From assembly GCF_000960475.2 (NCBI RefSeq), contig NZ_JZDQ02000022.1:1-64000 (forward strand): DNA of 64,000 nucleotides, written 5' to 3'. Shown here piece by piece: positions 27,057 through 35,876 of this stretch. Origin of the DNA: Nocardioides luteus. GTDB taxonomy: Bacteria; Actinomycetota; Actinomycetes; Propionibacteriales; Nocardioidaceae. A model generated the notes under the pieces. The model had not been told where the DNA came from. It did no database searches and worked only from the letters and a program-made list of their open reading frames with translations. The number at the start of each line of letters is the position of its first letter. Position 1 is the first letter of the stretch. A program made the position numbers and the translations under genes.

Positions 27057-28847
27057 GTGACTTCTGAGAAGAAGACAGACAGTCCGAAACATTCCGACCA
27101 TCACAGCTCCTCGGCCCTCATCAAATCGCCCACGGGCGAGGTCGTTCCCCACCCCGCGCTGGACCTGCCGATCTCGAGCGAACAGGAACAACGCAAGGGA
27201 ATCGACTGGGTCGTCTTCGGCGTGGCCGCCATCTTGGCGATCGCCTTCATGGCGTGGGGTTTCATCAACACCGATGGACTCAGCAAGGCCTCGGGCGACG
27301 CGCTCGGGTGGGTGCTGGGCAAGGCCGGCTGGTTCTTCGTCCTGACCGCCAGCGGCTTCGTGGTCTATATCGTGTGGCTTGCGGTCAGCAAGTACGGCAA
27401 CATCCCCTTGGGTCGCGACGACGAGAAGCCGGAGTTCAAGACGGCCTCGTGGGTCGCGATGATGTTCAGCGCCGGCATGGGCATCGGTCTGATGTTCTAC
27501 GGCGTGAGCGAGCCGCTCACCCACTTCGTCAACCCGCCACCCGGCACCGGCGAGGCCGGGAACCCGGAGGCCATCCAGCACGCGATGGCGACCACGATGT
27601 TCCACTGGACGCTGCACCCGTGGGCGATCTATGCGGTCGTCGGCCTTGCGATCGGCTACGGCGCCTACCGCAAGGGTCGGGTCAGCCTGATCTCGTCGGC
27701 CTTCACCGCCCTCCTGGGCAAGAAGACCGTCGAAGGGCCCACAGGCAAGGCGATCGACATCTTCGCGATCTTTGCGACCCTCTTCGGCTCGGCGACCTCG
27801 CTCGGCACGGGTGCCTACCAGATCTCGAGTGGCCTGCAGATCGTCGCGGGTCTCGGTGACGTCGGAAACGGCGTGCTGATCGGGATCATCACGGTTCTGA
27901 CCGTCTGCTTCGTCATCTCGGCGGTCACCGGTGTTGCCAAGGGCATCCAGTGGCTCTCCAACATCAACATGGTGCTGGCGCTGCTCCTGGCGCTCTTCCT
28001 GTTCGTGGTCGGCCCGACGGTCTTCATCCTCGACCTGATCCCGACCTCGCTCGGCACCTACGTCGGCGACCTCGCCCAGATGTCGGCCCGCACCGGCGCC
28101 GAGGGCTCCGCGACCTCCGACTGGCTCGGCACCTGGACCATCTTCTACTGGGCCTGGTGGATCTCCTGGACCCCGTTCGTCGGCATGTTCATCGCCCGGA
28201 TCTCGCGAGGACGTACGATCCGGCAGTTCGTCGCCGGGGTGCTGCTCGTACCCAGCGTCGTCAGCGTGGTCTGGTTCTGCATCATGGGTGGCACCGCGAT
28301 CGACCTGCAGCGCGACGGCATCGACATCGTCGGTGACGGCGCCGCAGAGTCCCAGCTGTTCACGACGCTGGAGCAGTTCCCGCTGGCGACCGTGATGAGC
28401 ATCCTGGTCATGGTGCTGGTGGCGATCTTCTTCGTCTCGGGCGCCGATGCGGCCTCGATCGTGATGGGCACGCTCTCCGAGCGCGGAGCAGAGGAACCCA
28501 AGCGGCTCACCGTGATCTTCTGGGGCGTCGCGACCGGTGTCGTGGCCGTCCTCGGGCTGATCGCGGGCGGAGAGAGCGCCCTGACCGGCTTGCAGACCAT
28601 CACGATCGTGGCGGCGCTGCCGTTCACGGTGATCATGGTCGGCCTGGTGATCTCGCTGCAGAAGGATCTGCAGACCGACCCGCTGATCGTGCGTGGACAG
28701 TACGCCGCGGAGGCGGTCGAGCAGGCCGTCATCACCGGTGTCACCGAGCACGGCGACGACTTCGCGCTCGCGGTCATCGAGGACGACCACAGCAACGTAA
28801 GCAACGGGAGCGGACCCACCGGGGTCGTTCCGGTCGACAAGGCCTGA
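27057..28847 (+). CDS. BCCT-family betaine/choline/carnitine transporter
   Basis: Sodium- or proton-coupled transporter of quaternary amines, 596 residues with 12 membrane helices. Family hallmarks are GMGIGLMFYGVSEPLTHF and the aromatic stretch TWTIFYWAWWISWTP (359-373) followed by FIARISRGRTIR. A polar N-terminus of about 50 residues and a C-terminal tail after helix 12 may sense osmolarity. The GTG at 27057 is preceded by GGAAGGA. The neighbouring amine oxidase and ethanolamine lyase suggest a choline/betaine/ethanolamine theme. Confidence 0.93.
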   Translation: MTSEKKTDSPKHSDHHSSSALIKSPTGEVVPHPALDLPISSEQEQRKGIDWVVFGVAAILAIAFMAWGFINTDGLSKASGDALGWVLGKAGWFFVLTASGFVVYIVWLAVSKYGNIPLGRDDEKPEFKTASWVAMMFSAGMGIGLMFYGVSEPLTHFVNPPPGTGEAGNPEAIQHAMATTMFHWTLHPWAIYAVVGLAIGYGAYRKGRVSLISSAFTALLGKKTVEGPTGKAIDIFAIFATLFGSATSLGTGAYQISSGLQIVAGLGDVGNGVLIGIITVLTVCFVISAVTGVAKGIQWLSNINMVLALLLALFLFVVGPTVFILDLIPTSLGTYVGDLAQMSARTGAEGSATSDWLGTWTIFYWAWWISWTPFVGMFIARISRGRTIRQFVAGVLLVPSVVSVVWFCIMGGTAIDLQRDGIDIVGDGAAESQLFTTLEQFPLATVMSILVMVLVAIFFVSGADAASIVMGTLSERGAEEPKRLTVIFWGVATGVVAVLGLIAGGESALTGLQTITIVAALPFTVIMVGLVISLQKDLQTDPLIVRGQYAAEAVEQAVITGVTEHGDDFALAVIEDDHSNVSNGSGPTGVVPVDKA

Positions 28848-28864
28848 TCCGCAGGTCCGAGACG

Positions 28865-28895
28865 TGATGGCGGGGTCCTGTGGACCCCGCCATCA
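28865..28895. terminator. Bidirectional hairpin terminator
   Basis: A 14-bp perfect stem (28865-28878 with 28882-28895) and a TGT loop. The right arm contains the TGA of the convergent nitroreductase gene (28893-28895), and the left arm lies 17 bp after the BCCT stop, so both transcripts can end here. Confidence 0.88.
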
Positions 28896-29561
28896 GTCAT
28901 GTGTCAGCGGCGTCCCGGCGTACCTCTCCAGGGTGACGAACTCCTCGACCGGCTGCCGGCGCAGCTTGGTGAGCTGCTTGACGGGCTTGCCCAGCGGCAC
29001 GACGGCCGCGACGGCGTAGCCCTCGGGGGCGCCGAGCAGCTCGAGGAGCGCCGGCTCCTCGGCGACCGCCATCGTCGTCATCACGCCGCCGAACCCCTCG
29101 TTGCGCGCGGCCAGCAGCGTGTTCCACACCAGCGGATAGACCGAGGCACCGGAGACGACACCGACCCGGTCCAGCTCGGAGTCGATGGAGGCGACCAGGC
29201 CGAGGTCGACGAGGAAGACGAGCACCACCGCAGCGGTACGCAACGGCTCGGTCATCCCCCGCGGCACCCGGGTCTCGGCGATCTGCTCCTCGGTCACCGC
29301 CGTCGGATGCACCGTGTTCCAGGGCATCTCCCCCGCCCGCTGCTGCGCGAGGTAGCGACGGGCACCCGTCGCGGTCAGCTCGGCCAGCCGCTCGCGGGTC
29401 TCCTGGCTGCGTACGACCACGACGTGCGCGCCCTGCCGGTTGCCGCCGGAGGGCGCGAACCGGGCGTTGTCGAGGATCCGCGCGAGGACCTCGTCGGGCA
29501 GCGGGTCGTCGGTGAAGTCGCGTACGGCATGGGTGGTTCGCATCGCGTCGTAGAGCTCCAT
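28893..29561 (-). CDS. Nitroreductase-family oxidoreductase
   Basis: FMN-dependent nitroreductase fold, 222 residues. The N-terminus MRTTHAVRDFTDDPLPDEVL and RFAPSGGNRQGAHVVVV contain the FMN-phosphate Arg and Ser/Asn positions of the family; RNEGFGGVMTTM is the conserved central contact. It is monocistronic and convergent with the BCCT gene. Physiological substrate unknown. The stop codon is embedded in the terminator stem. Confidence 0.9.
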   Translation of the reverse strand: MELYDAMRTTHAVRDFTDDPLPDEVLARILDNARFAPSGGNRQGAHVVVVRSQETRERLAELTATGARRYLAQQRAGEMPWNTVHPTAVTEEQIAETRVPRGMTEPLRTAAVVLVFLVDLGLVASIDSELDRVGVVSGASVYPLVWNTLLAARNEGFGGVMTTMAVAEEPALLELLGAPEGYAVAAVVPLGKPVKQLTKLRRQPVEEFVTLERYAGTPLTHD

Positions 29562-29605
29562 GCCGACTATCTCAGCAGAGTCATCCCATCAGACCGCGCC
29601 GGGAC

Positions 29606-30367
29606 TCAGTTCACGAGGAAGGCCACCAGGGCGGTGATGCCGACGACGACGATCACGCCGCGGAGCACGTTGGGCGGGAGCCGGCGGCCGATCCTCGCGC
29701 CGAGCAGGCCACCGAGCGTCGCGCCGACCGCGATCAGCGCGGCGATCTGCCAGTCGACGTCGGCCACGAGGGCGAAGAGCAGCCCGGAGATGCCGTTGGC
29801 GATCGCGACCAGGATGTTCTTGAGCGCGTTGAGCCGCTGCAGCGACTCGGCGACCCCGATGCCGATGATCGCGATCATCAGCACGCCCTGAGCAGCACCG
29901 AAGTAGCCACCGTAGACGCCGAGCAACGCGATCGCCGGCCACACCCACCAGCGCTCGCTCCCGTCGTCGGGAGCCTCGCCGTGGCGCCTGGCGACCCACC
30001 GGGAGATGCGTGGGCCGGTGATCACCAGGACCACGCCGAGCCCGATCAGCACCGGGACGATCGCCTCGAACGCACCGGCCGGGAGCACCAGCAGCAGGAT
30101 CCCGCCGACGGCGCCACCGATGAGGGCGGCGAGGCCGAGCCGGAGGATCCGCCCGCGCTGCCCGGCGAGCTCCCGACGGTAGCCCCAGGCGCCGGCCAGC
30201 GAGCCCGGGACGAGGCCGATGGTGTTGGACACGTTGGCGACGACCGGAGGTACGCCGAAGGCCAGCAGCGTCGGGAACGTGATCAGCGTCCCGGAACCGA
30301 CGGCGGCGTTGATGGTGCCCGCCCCCACCCCGGCGATCAGGATGAGGGCGGACTCGAGCGGACCCAC
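29606..30367 (-). CDS. TauE/SafE-family membrane permease
   Basis: Probable sulfite/sulfonate or related anion exporter, 253 residues with about eight hydrophobic segments. The duplicated family signature appears as GVGAGTINAAVGSGTLITFPTL near the N-terminus and GVYGGYFGAAQGVLMI in the second half. The GTG start directly follows the stop of the SPFH gene (zero spacing), so it is in the NfeD-SPFH-TauE operon. Substrate not determinable. Confidence 0.9.
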   Translation of the reverse strand: MGPLESALILIAGVGAGTINAAVGSGTLITFPTLLAFGVPPVVANVSNTIGLVPGSLAGAWGYRRELAGQRGRILRLGLAALIGGAVGGILLLVLPAGAFEAIVPVLIGLGVVLVITGPRISRWVARRHGEAPDDGSERWWVWPAIALLGVYGGYFGAAQGVLMIAIIGIGVAESLQRLNALKNILVAIANGISGLLFALVADVDWQIAALIAVGATLGGLLGARIGRRLPPNVLRGVIVVVGITALVAFLVN

Positions 30368-31459
30368 CTAGACGGTCGGCTCGGCGGGCGGCTCTGCGGG
30401 CGTCGGCCGGTTGGGGGCCTCCGCCTCCTTGGCCTCGGCGAGCGCCTCCTCGACGGCCGCGGCCGCGGAGGAGGACTTCTCGAGGTCGAGCGTCGGCTCG
30501 GCCGAGCCCATGTCGACACGCTTGAGCGGGCCCTCGACCTCGTCCGGGATGCCCTTGAGGCTGTTCATCGTCGAGCCGAGACCTTCCAGCGCGGCGCCGA
30601 TCTCGCTCGGGATGATCCACACCTTGTTGGCGTCGCCCTCGGCGATCTTCGGCATCATCTGGAGGTACTGGTAGGCCAGCAGCGACTGGTCCGGGCGGCC
30701 GTCGTGGATCGCCTGGAAGACGGTCTGGATGGCCTGGCCCTCACCCTGGGCGCGCAGGATCGCGGCCTCACGGTCGGCCTGCGCGGCGAGGATCTGCGAC
30801 TCGCGCTGACCCTCGGCGTTGAGGATGGCGGACTGCTTGTTTCCCTCCGCGGAGAGGATCGCGGACTGACGCTGACCCTCCGCGGTGAGGATCGCGGCGC
30901 GCTTGTCGCGGTCGGCGCGCATCTGCTTCTCCATCGCGTCCTTGATGGACATGGGCGGGTCGATCGACTTGATCTCGACGCGCTTGACCTTGATGCCCCA
31001 GCGGCCGGTGGCCTCGTCGAGGACGATCGAGAGGCCGGAGTTGATCTGCTCGCGGCTGGTCAGCGTCTCCTCGAGGGTCATGCCGCCGACGATGTTGCGC
31101 AGGGTGGTCATGGTGAGCTGCTCGACGGCCTGGATGTAGTTGGCGATCTCGTAGGTCGCCGCCACCGGGTCGTTGACCTGGAAGTAGATGACCGTGTCGA
31201 TCGAGACGGTCAGGTTGTCCTCGGTGATCACCGGCTGCGGCGCGAACGCGACGACCTGCTCACGCATGTCGATCATGTAGCGCACCTTGTCGACGAACGG
31301 GATCACCGCGTTCAGGCCGGGGTCGCGCTTCGACTGGAACTTGCCGAAGCGCTCCACGATGCCGACCCGCGCCTGCGGGATGATCTTGATCGTCTTGGCC
31401 AGCGTGGTGATCACCAGCACCGCCAAGATGACCAGAAGGGCCAGGATGATGCCACCCAT
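30368..31459 (-). CDS. SPFH/Band-7 protein (QmcA/HflK-like)
   Basis: Membrane-anchored prohibitin-domain scaffold, 363 residues. One N-terminal helix (about 2-20) precedes the Band-7 domain (IIPQARVGIVERFGKF through IDPPMSI), followed by a long Ala/Glu/Gln coiled coil with repeated AEGQRQSAIL/AEGNKQSAIL units. The ATG at 31459 is favoured over a TTG two codons earlier. It sits downstream of an NfeD gene, the classic SPFH-NfeD pairing that organises membrane microdomains and quality-control proteases. The C-terminal tail is Ala/Pro-rich. Confidence 0.92.
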   Translation of the reverse strand: MGGIILALLVILAVLVITTLAKTIKIIPQARVGIVERFGKFQSKRDPGLNAVIPFVDKVRYMIDMREQVVAFAPQPVITEDNLTVSIDTVIYFQVNDPVAATYEIANYIQAVEQLTMTTLRNIVGGMTLEETLTSREQINSGLSIVLDEATGRWGIKVKRVEIKSIDPPMSIKDAMEKQMRADRDKRAAILTAEGQRQSAILSAEGNKQSAILNAEGQRESQILAAQADREAAILRAQGEGQAIQTVFQAIHDGRPDQSLLAYQYLQMMPKIAEGDANKVWIIPSEIGAALEGLGSTMNSLKGIPDEVEGPLKRVDMGSAEPTLDLEKSSSAAAAVEEALAEAKEAEAPNRPTPAEPPAEPTV

Positions 31460-31506
31460 TGCCAATCAGTCCTTGTCTAGGTTAGTTGCGTCAGGTTGCC
31501 CGGAAA

Positions 31507-31968
31507 CTACGGAGTCCCGAGCTCCGGAAGAGGATGGACGTACGCCGTCGCTCCTCTGATCTCGAGCACCTCGACCGGCGTGCCGGCCGCGATCACGAGC
31601 GTCTCGTCGTAGGGCTGAGCGGTCCAGAGCTCGCCCTCGAGCTTGAGCTGCCCAGGCTTGTGGGCGCTGATCTCGACGGTCGAGACCGCCTGGACGCCGA
31701 TCAGCTTCTGCGCGCCGATCTGGATCTCCGGGCCGTTGTGGAGCCGCCTGGCCAGCCCCGGGCGTACGACCGCGAGCATGGAGACCGAGACCACCAGCGC
31801 GACGATCGCCTGGATCACGAAGCTGTCGGTGAACGCGCCGGTCACCGCGCCCGCGAAGGCACCGGTGGCGAGCATCAGCAGGATCAGGTCGAGGCTGAAG
31901 AGCTCTCCGACGACGAGCAGCGCTCCGAGTGCCGTCCAGATCGCCCAGTCCCACTCCTGCCAGTCCAT
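31507..31968 (-). CDS. NfeD-family membrane protein
   Basis: Short NfeD (NfeD1b type), 153 residues: two to three helices (about 8-75) and a C-terminal OB-fold domain (about 85-150, QKLIGVQAVSTVEI to GTPVEVLEIRGATAYV). It partners SPFH proteins such as the one encoded 47 bp downstream. No protease domain is fused. Role in membrane-domain organisation is by family. Confidence 0.9.
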   Translation of the reverse strand: MDWQEWDWAIWTALGALLVVGELFSLDLILLMLATGAFAGAVTGAFTDSFVIQAIVALVVSVSMLAVVRPGLARRLHNGPEIQIGAQKLIGVQAVSTVEISAHKPGQLKLEGELWTAQPYDETLVIAAGTPVEVLEIRGATAYVHPLPELGTP

Positions 31969-31989
31969 GGCGTCACCCTATCCAGGTGA

Positions 31990-32005
31990 CCCCACCGAGG
32001 TGGGG
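31990..32005. terminator. Short hairpin between ABC ATPase gene and NfeD operon
   Basis: CCCCAC (31990-31995) pairs with GTGGGG (32000-32005) across a CGAG tetraloop. It lies in the 89-bp gap between the stop of the minus-strand ABC ATPase gene (32058) and the nfeD start. It may end the upstream transcript; the stem is short, so confidence is limited. Confidence 0.4.
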
Positions 32006-32057
32006 ATGTTTCCGTACCGGCTTTCTAACGGTTTCTTTACCGAGCGTGTCTGCCGGG

Positions 32058-32855
32058 CTACCGGGTGTGACGGGCGCGGCGCTTGGCCCAGTAACGGCCC
32101 TCGCTCGTCTCGAGCTCGAGCGGCATGCCGAAGGTCTTGGAGAGGTTGGCCGCGGTCAGGGTGTCCTGGATGAGCCCCTGGGCGGTGATCCGGCCGGACC
32201 GCATCATCAGGACGTGGCTGAAGCCCGGCGGGATCTCCTCGACGTGGTGGGAGACGAGCACCGTCGCCGGGCTGTCGGGGTCATAGGCCAGCGTCGACAG
32301 GGTCGAGACGAGGTCCTCGCGACCACCCAGGTCGAGCCCGGCGGCCGGCTCGTCGAGGAGCAGCATCTCGGGGTCGACCATCAGCGCACGCGCCAGCTGG
32401 ACGCGCTTGCGCTCGCCCTCGGACAGGGTGCCGAACCGCCGCTCGCCGAGGTGCTTGATGCCGACCTCGATCAGCAGCTCCTGGGCGCGGTCGTGGTCGA
32501 GGTCGTCGTAGTGCTCGCGCCAGCGCCCGACGACGCCGTAGGACGCGCTCACCACGACGTCACGGACGAGCTCGTGGCGCGGGATGCGGTCGGCGAGCGC
32601 CGCGGAGGTGAGACCGATGCGCGGGCGCAGCTCGAAGACGTCGATGCGGCCGATCTGCTCGCCGAGGATCTTCACGACGCCCGAGGTCGGGTGGAGCTGG
32701 GCGGCCGCGGTCTGGAGCAGCGTGGTCTTGCCGGCGCCGTTGTGGCCCAGGATGACCCAGCGTTCATCCTCCTCGACCACCCAGCTCACAGAGTCGAGAA
32801 GGGCGTTGCCCCCGCGGCGTACGGTGACGTCGGTGAACTCCAGCACGGCTGCCAT
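32058..32855 (-). CDS. Stand-alone ABC transporter ATP-binding protein
   Basis: Single ABC ATPase, 265 residues. Walker A GHNGAGKTT, signature LSEGERKRV and Walker B MLLLDEPAAGLD are intact, with a C-terminal variable region ending in basic residues. No permease is adjacent, as in the YlmA/ModF-like group of soluble ABC proteins. It is divergent from the gene at 32909. Partner and role unknown. Confidence 0.88.
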   Translation of the reverse strand: MAAVLEFTDVTVRRGGNALLDSVSWVVEEDERWVILGHNGAGKTTLLQTAAAQLHPTSGVVKILGEQIGRIDVFELRPRIGLTSAALADRIPRHELVRDVVVSASYGVVGRWREHYDDLDHDRAQELLIEVGIKHLGERRFGTLSEGERKRVQLARALMVDPEMLLLDEPAAGLDLGGREDLVSTLSTLAYDPDSPATVLVSHHVEEIPPGFSHVLMMRSGRITAQGLIQDTLTAANLSKTFGMPLELETSEGRYWAKRRARHTR

Positions 32856-32908
32856 GGCGGCAAATCTATCGGGAGGGGTCGGTGGGCCCGGGGATAGGGT
32901 GGGAAGCT

Positions 32909-33709
32909 GTGAGTGTCGAGGATTCGGAGCTTGATCCGGTGTCGGTGGAGACCACCCCTGAGGCGCTGCGGCTGGCGTGGTGGGTGACGGCGTGGCTGCG
33001 GGGTGAGGCGGTCACCGACCTGGTGCTCGACGCGGTGATCGGGCCCGACGCGACCCACACCGTCAGCGGGCTCGCCGCGCTCGGGCTCGGTGGCGCCGAG
33101 GGAGTGGCGGACACGTTCGTGAGCGGGATGGGGCGGCTGCGTACGGAGGGGGCGACCGGCGTCGGGGTGGCCTTCCCAGCCGAGGGCGACCCGGTCGGGC
33201 TGGGCGGCCCCAGGGCGTTCAACGACGCCGCGCTCGAGGCCGGTGAGGCGGTGGTGGTCTCGACGAGCTCGACCACCGGGGTCTGGATCGGGCTCGTACC
33301 GGTCCGTGTCGGTGCGGTGATCGAGTGGCAGGCGTACGCCGCCCAGCGCCGTCAGCTCCCCGATGTCGGCGAGGCCGACCGGGCCCTCCGGCTCGCCCTG
33401 AGCGAGTCCGCGACCGCGCTCGCCGAGCTCGACGTCGCCCGGTGGCGGCCAGAGGTCGCCGACTGGCTGATGAACCTGCGCCACCGGCCCTCGCTGGCGG
33501 GCGCGCCCGGGGTGCCGGCGCGGTGCGTGGAGCTCGCGGCCCGTGGCGTACAGGCCCGGGAGATCGTCGCGGTGGCGCTGGAGGACGAGGGCGGCGCCGT
33601 CTCCGCCTCGGAGATGTTCCGTCGGCGAGAGGCGCTGGTCGGCCTCGACCGGGCCGCTCGGCGGGCGCTCACCGCGGCGGGGTCGCCCGAGGTGTGGCCG
33701 CCGAACTGA
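32909..33709 (+). CDS. Conserved hypothetical protein upstream of serB
   Basis: Unrecognised protein of 266 residues, GTG start at 32909. It is soluble, Ala/Val/Glu-rich, with an alpha/beta first half (about 1-150) and a helical C-terminal half (MFRRREALVGLDRAARRAL). No catalytic motif, signal peptide or membrane segment is seen. It is co-directional with serB, 34 bp apart, so the two may be co-transcribed; that is the only functional hint. Confidence 0.7.
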   Translation: MSVEDSELDPVSVETTPEALRLAWWVTAWLRGEAVTDLVLDAVIGPDATHTVSGLAALGLGGAEGVADTFVSGMGRLRTEGATGVGVAFPAEGDPVGLGGPRAFNDAALEAGEAVVVSTSSTTGVWIGLVPVRVGAVIEWQAYAAQRRQLPDVGEADRALRLALSESATALAELDVARWRPEVADWLMNLRHRPSLAGAPGVPARCVELAARGVQAREIVAVALEDEGGAVSASEMFRRREALVGLDRAARRALTAAGSPEVWPPN

Positions 33710-33743
33710 GACGCAGACCCCGGCTCCACTATCCTTGGCGGCG

Positions 33744-34988
33744 ATGACCGAGGAATTCGACGCGCTCGAGCGCCGTCCCGACACTCTGCTGATCACCCTC
33801 GCCGGAAACGACCGACCCGGGCTGACCTCGGCCACCCTGGCAACCCTCGCGCTCGCGGGGGTCGACGTCGTCGATCTGGAGCAGATCGTGCTCCGGGCCC
33901 GGCTCGTGCTCGGACTGCTGGTGACCGCGCCCGCCGACGCCGCCAGCACCGACGCGCTCAAGCACGCGATCGAGGAGACCGCCCACGCCCTCGACATGAC
34001 CGTCGAGATCGAGGAGGGCGTCGGCGACACCCCGCGCGAGCCCTCCGACCGTGCCCGGGTGACCGTGCTCGGGCTGCCGCTGAAGGCGGCCGCGCTCGCC
34101 TCCGTGACGCGCACCATCGCCTCGGCTGGCGGCAACATCGACCGGATCATCCGGCTGGCCCGCTACCCGGTCACCGCCTTCGACCTGCACGTGAGCGGGG
34201 CCTCGCCCGAGGAGCTGCGGGTGACCCTTTCCGCCGAGGCCGCCGCCCAGGGCGTCGACATCGCGGTACAGCCCGCCAACCTCGTCCGCCGCGGCATGCG
34301 CCTGATCGTCATGGACGTCGACTCGACGCTGATCGACGGCGAGGTGATCGAGATGATCGCCGCGCACGCGGGCTACGAGAAGGAGGTCGCCTCGGTCACC
34401 GAGGCGGCGATGCGCGGCGAGCTCGACTTCGAGGAGTCGCTCCGGGCACGCGTGAAGTACCTGAAGGGTGTCCCCGCCACCGCGCTGGACGAGGTCTACG
34501 CCGGGCTGCAGCTCAATCCCGGCGCCCGGACGATGGTCCGCACCCTGCGCCGCCTCGGCTACCGCTTCGCCATCGTCTCGGGCGGGTTCTCGCAGATCAC
34601 CGACCGGCTGGCGGCCGACCTCGGCATCCACTACGCCCGCGCCAACGAGCTCGAGATCGTCGACGGGGTCCTCACCGGTGAGGTGGTCGGCGAGGTCGTC
34701 GACCGCGCCGGCAAGGCCCGCGCGCTGCGCGAGTTCGCCGCCGAGATCGGTATCCCCGAGGCCGCCACCGTCGCCATCGGCGACGGCGCCAACGACCTCG
34801 ACATGCTCGCCGCCGCCGGCCTCGGGATCGCCTACAACGCCAAGCCCGCCGTCCGCTCCGCCGCCGGCACCGCCATCAACGTCCCCTACCTCGACACCAT
34901 CATGTATCTCCTCGGGATCTCCCGCGAGGAGATCGAGGCCGCCGACGCCGAAGCCGGCATCGTCACCCCCGCCCCGCCGCTCCTCTGA
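33744..34988 (+). CDS. serB: Phosphoserine phosphatase with N-terminal ACT domains
   Basis: Last enzyme of serine biosynthesis, hydrolysing O-phosphoserine; 414 residues. Two ACT-type regulatory domains occupy about 14-90 and 104-178. The HAD phosphatase follows with D191-V-D193-ST (motif I), VSGGF (motif II), a Lys in DRAGKARAL (motif III) and IGDGANDLDM (motif IV). ACT domains suggest feedback by serine. The stop lies 6 bp before a long 21-bp repeat array. Confidence 0.95.
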   Translation: MTEEFDALERRPDTLLITLAGNDRPGLTSATLATLALAGVDVVDLEQIVLRARLVLGLLVTAPADAASTDALKHAIEETAHALDMTVEIEEGVGDTPREPSDRARVTVLGLPLKAAALASVTRTIASAGGNIDRIIRLARYPVTAFDLHVSGASPEELRVTLSAEAAAQGVDIAVQPANLVRRGMRLIVMDVDSTLIDGEVIEMIAAHAGYEKEVASVTEAAMRGELDFEESLRARVKYLKGVPATALDEVYAGLQLNPGARTMVRTLRRLGYRFAIVSGGFSQITDRLAADLGIHYARANELEIVDGVLTGEVVGEVVDRAGKARALREFAAEIGIPEAATVAIGDGANDLDMLAAAGLGIAYNAKPAVRSAAGTAINVPYLDTIMYLLGISREEIEAADAEAGIVTPAPPLL

Positions 34989-34994
34989 GGCCCT

Positions 34995-35352
34995 GCCGAG
35001 GCGTCAGGTAGGTCGGCCGAGGCGTCAGGTAGGTCGGGCGAAGCGTCACGTACGTCGGGCGAGACGTCACCTACGTCGGGCGAGACGTCACCTACGTCGG
35101 GCGAAGCGTCACGCGAGTGCCGTCTCGACCGACCTGAATGACGTCTCGGCCGACGTACGTGACGTCTCGGCCGCCCCATCTCAGACTCAGCCCGCGTACC
35201 CGCCCCAACCGATCTGTCGAGGCGTCACGTACGTCGGCCGAGTTGGCGGCAGTGTGACGTCTCGAGCGACGTACGTGACGTCTCGGCCGACGCGGTTGAC
35301 GTCTCGGCCGACGCGGCTGACGCCTCGGCCGACGCGGGTGACCTCTCGGCGC
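34995..35352. repeat. Large 21-bp inverted tandem repeat array between serB and sixA-like gene
   Basis: Fills the whole 364-bp gap between two convergent genes. Forward units at 34995, 35016, 35037, 35058 and 35079 (two identical pairs) and a partial at 35100; reverse units at 35126 and 35147 and a partial at 35168; then a second module with a forward unit at 35216 and a diverged one at 35237, and reverse units at 35263, 35284, 35305 and 35326. Each unit is exactly 21 bp. Forward units read like GCCGAGGCGTCA then a GTA-GTC tail; reverse units like CGGCCGACG then TGACGTCT. Two large hairpins can form. No gene is supported here. Confidence 0.9.
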
Positions 35353-35859
35353 TCAGCCCCGGGCCACGTGGAAGGCGGTGACGGAGGCCTCGGCCTCGTC
35401 GAGCTCGGACCAGTCGCCGTCGTAGGTGAGGACGGCGACGGCGGCGGTGGGGAAGCCGAGGGCGAGCTCGTTGCCGGCCTCGTCGTCACCCTCACCGTCG
35501 TCGAGGAGCTGCACGAGCGAGAACATGGTGGGGTTGTGGCCGATCACGACGACCGTCGAGAGGCCGTCATCGATGTCACGGATGAGGTCGAGGGCGGTGG
35601 AGGTGCCCGCGGCGTACAGACCTTGGTCGTACTCCGCCAGCGTCAGGTCCCACGACGCCCCGACGGCGACGTCCTCCCAGGTCTGGGTGGTGCGGTCGGC
35701 TGCCGAGACCAGCGCGTAGTCCGGGACCACGCCCTGCTCGGCCAACCACTCCCCCGCCGCGACCGCGTCGGCGTGGCCGCGGTCGGTCAGCTGGCGCTCG
35801 TAGTCGGTGGGTGCCGACGACTCCGCCTTGGCGTGCCGCATGATGACAAGGGTCCGCAT
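35353..35859 (-). CDS. SixA-like histidine phosphatase
   Basis: Short histidine-phosphatase superfamily member, 168 residues. The catalytic RHAK lies at 8-11 (MRTLVIMRHAK) and the second active-site His in VVVIGHNP. Length and LTDRGHADAVAAGEWL match the SixA group that dephosphorylates phosphohistidine in bacteria. The stop is flush with the repeat array. FabI follows upstream by 17 bp on the same strand, so co-transcription behind fabG-fabI is likely. Confidence 0.9.
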   Translation of the reverse strand: MRTLVIMRHAKAESSAPTDYERQLTDRGHADAVAAGEWLAEQGVVPDYALVSAADRTTQTWEDVAVGASWDLTLAEYDQGLYAAGTSTALDLIRDIDDGLSTVVVIGHNPTMFSLVQLLDDGEGDDEAGNELALGFPTAAVAVLTYDGDWSELDEAEASVTAFHVARG

Positions 35860-35876
35860 GCGGCAACCCTATGGCC

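Noticed and set aside
34886-35179. Minus-strand protein rich in Arg/Asp repeats
   Set aside because: Its sequence is only the translation of the 21-bp array plus the antisense of serB; no ribosome site or homology.
34995-35352. CRISPR array
   Set aside because: Units are contiguous 21-bp copies without unique spacers, they invert midway and no cas gene is present.
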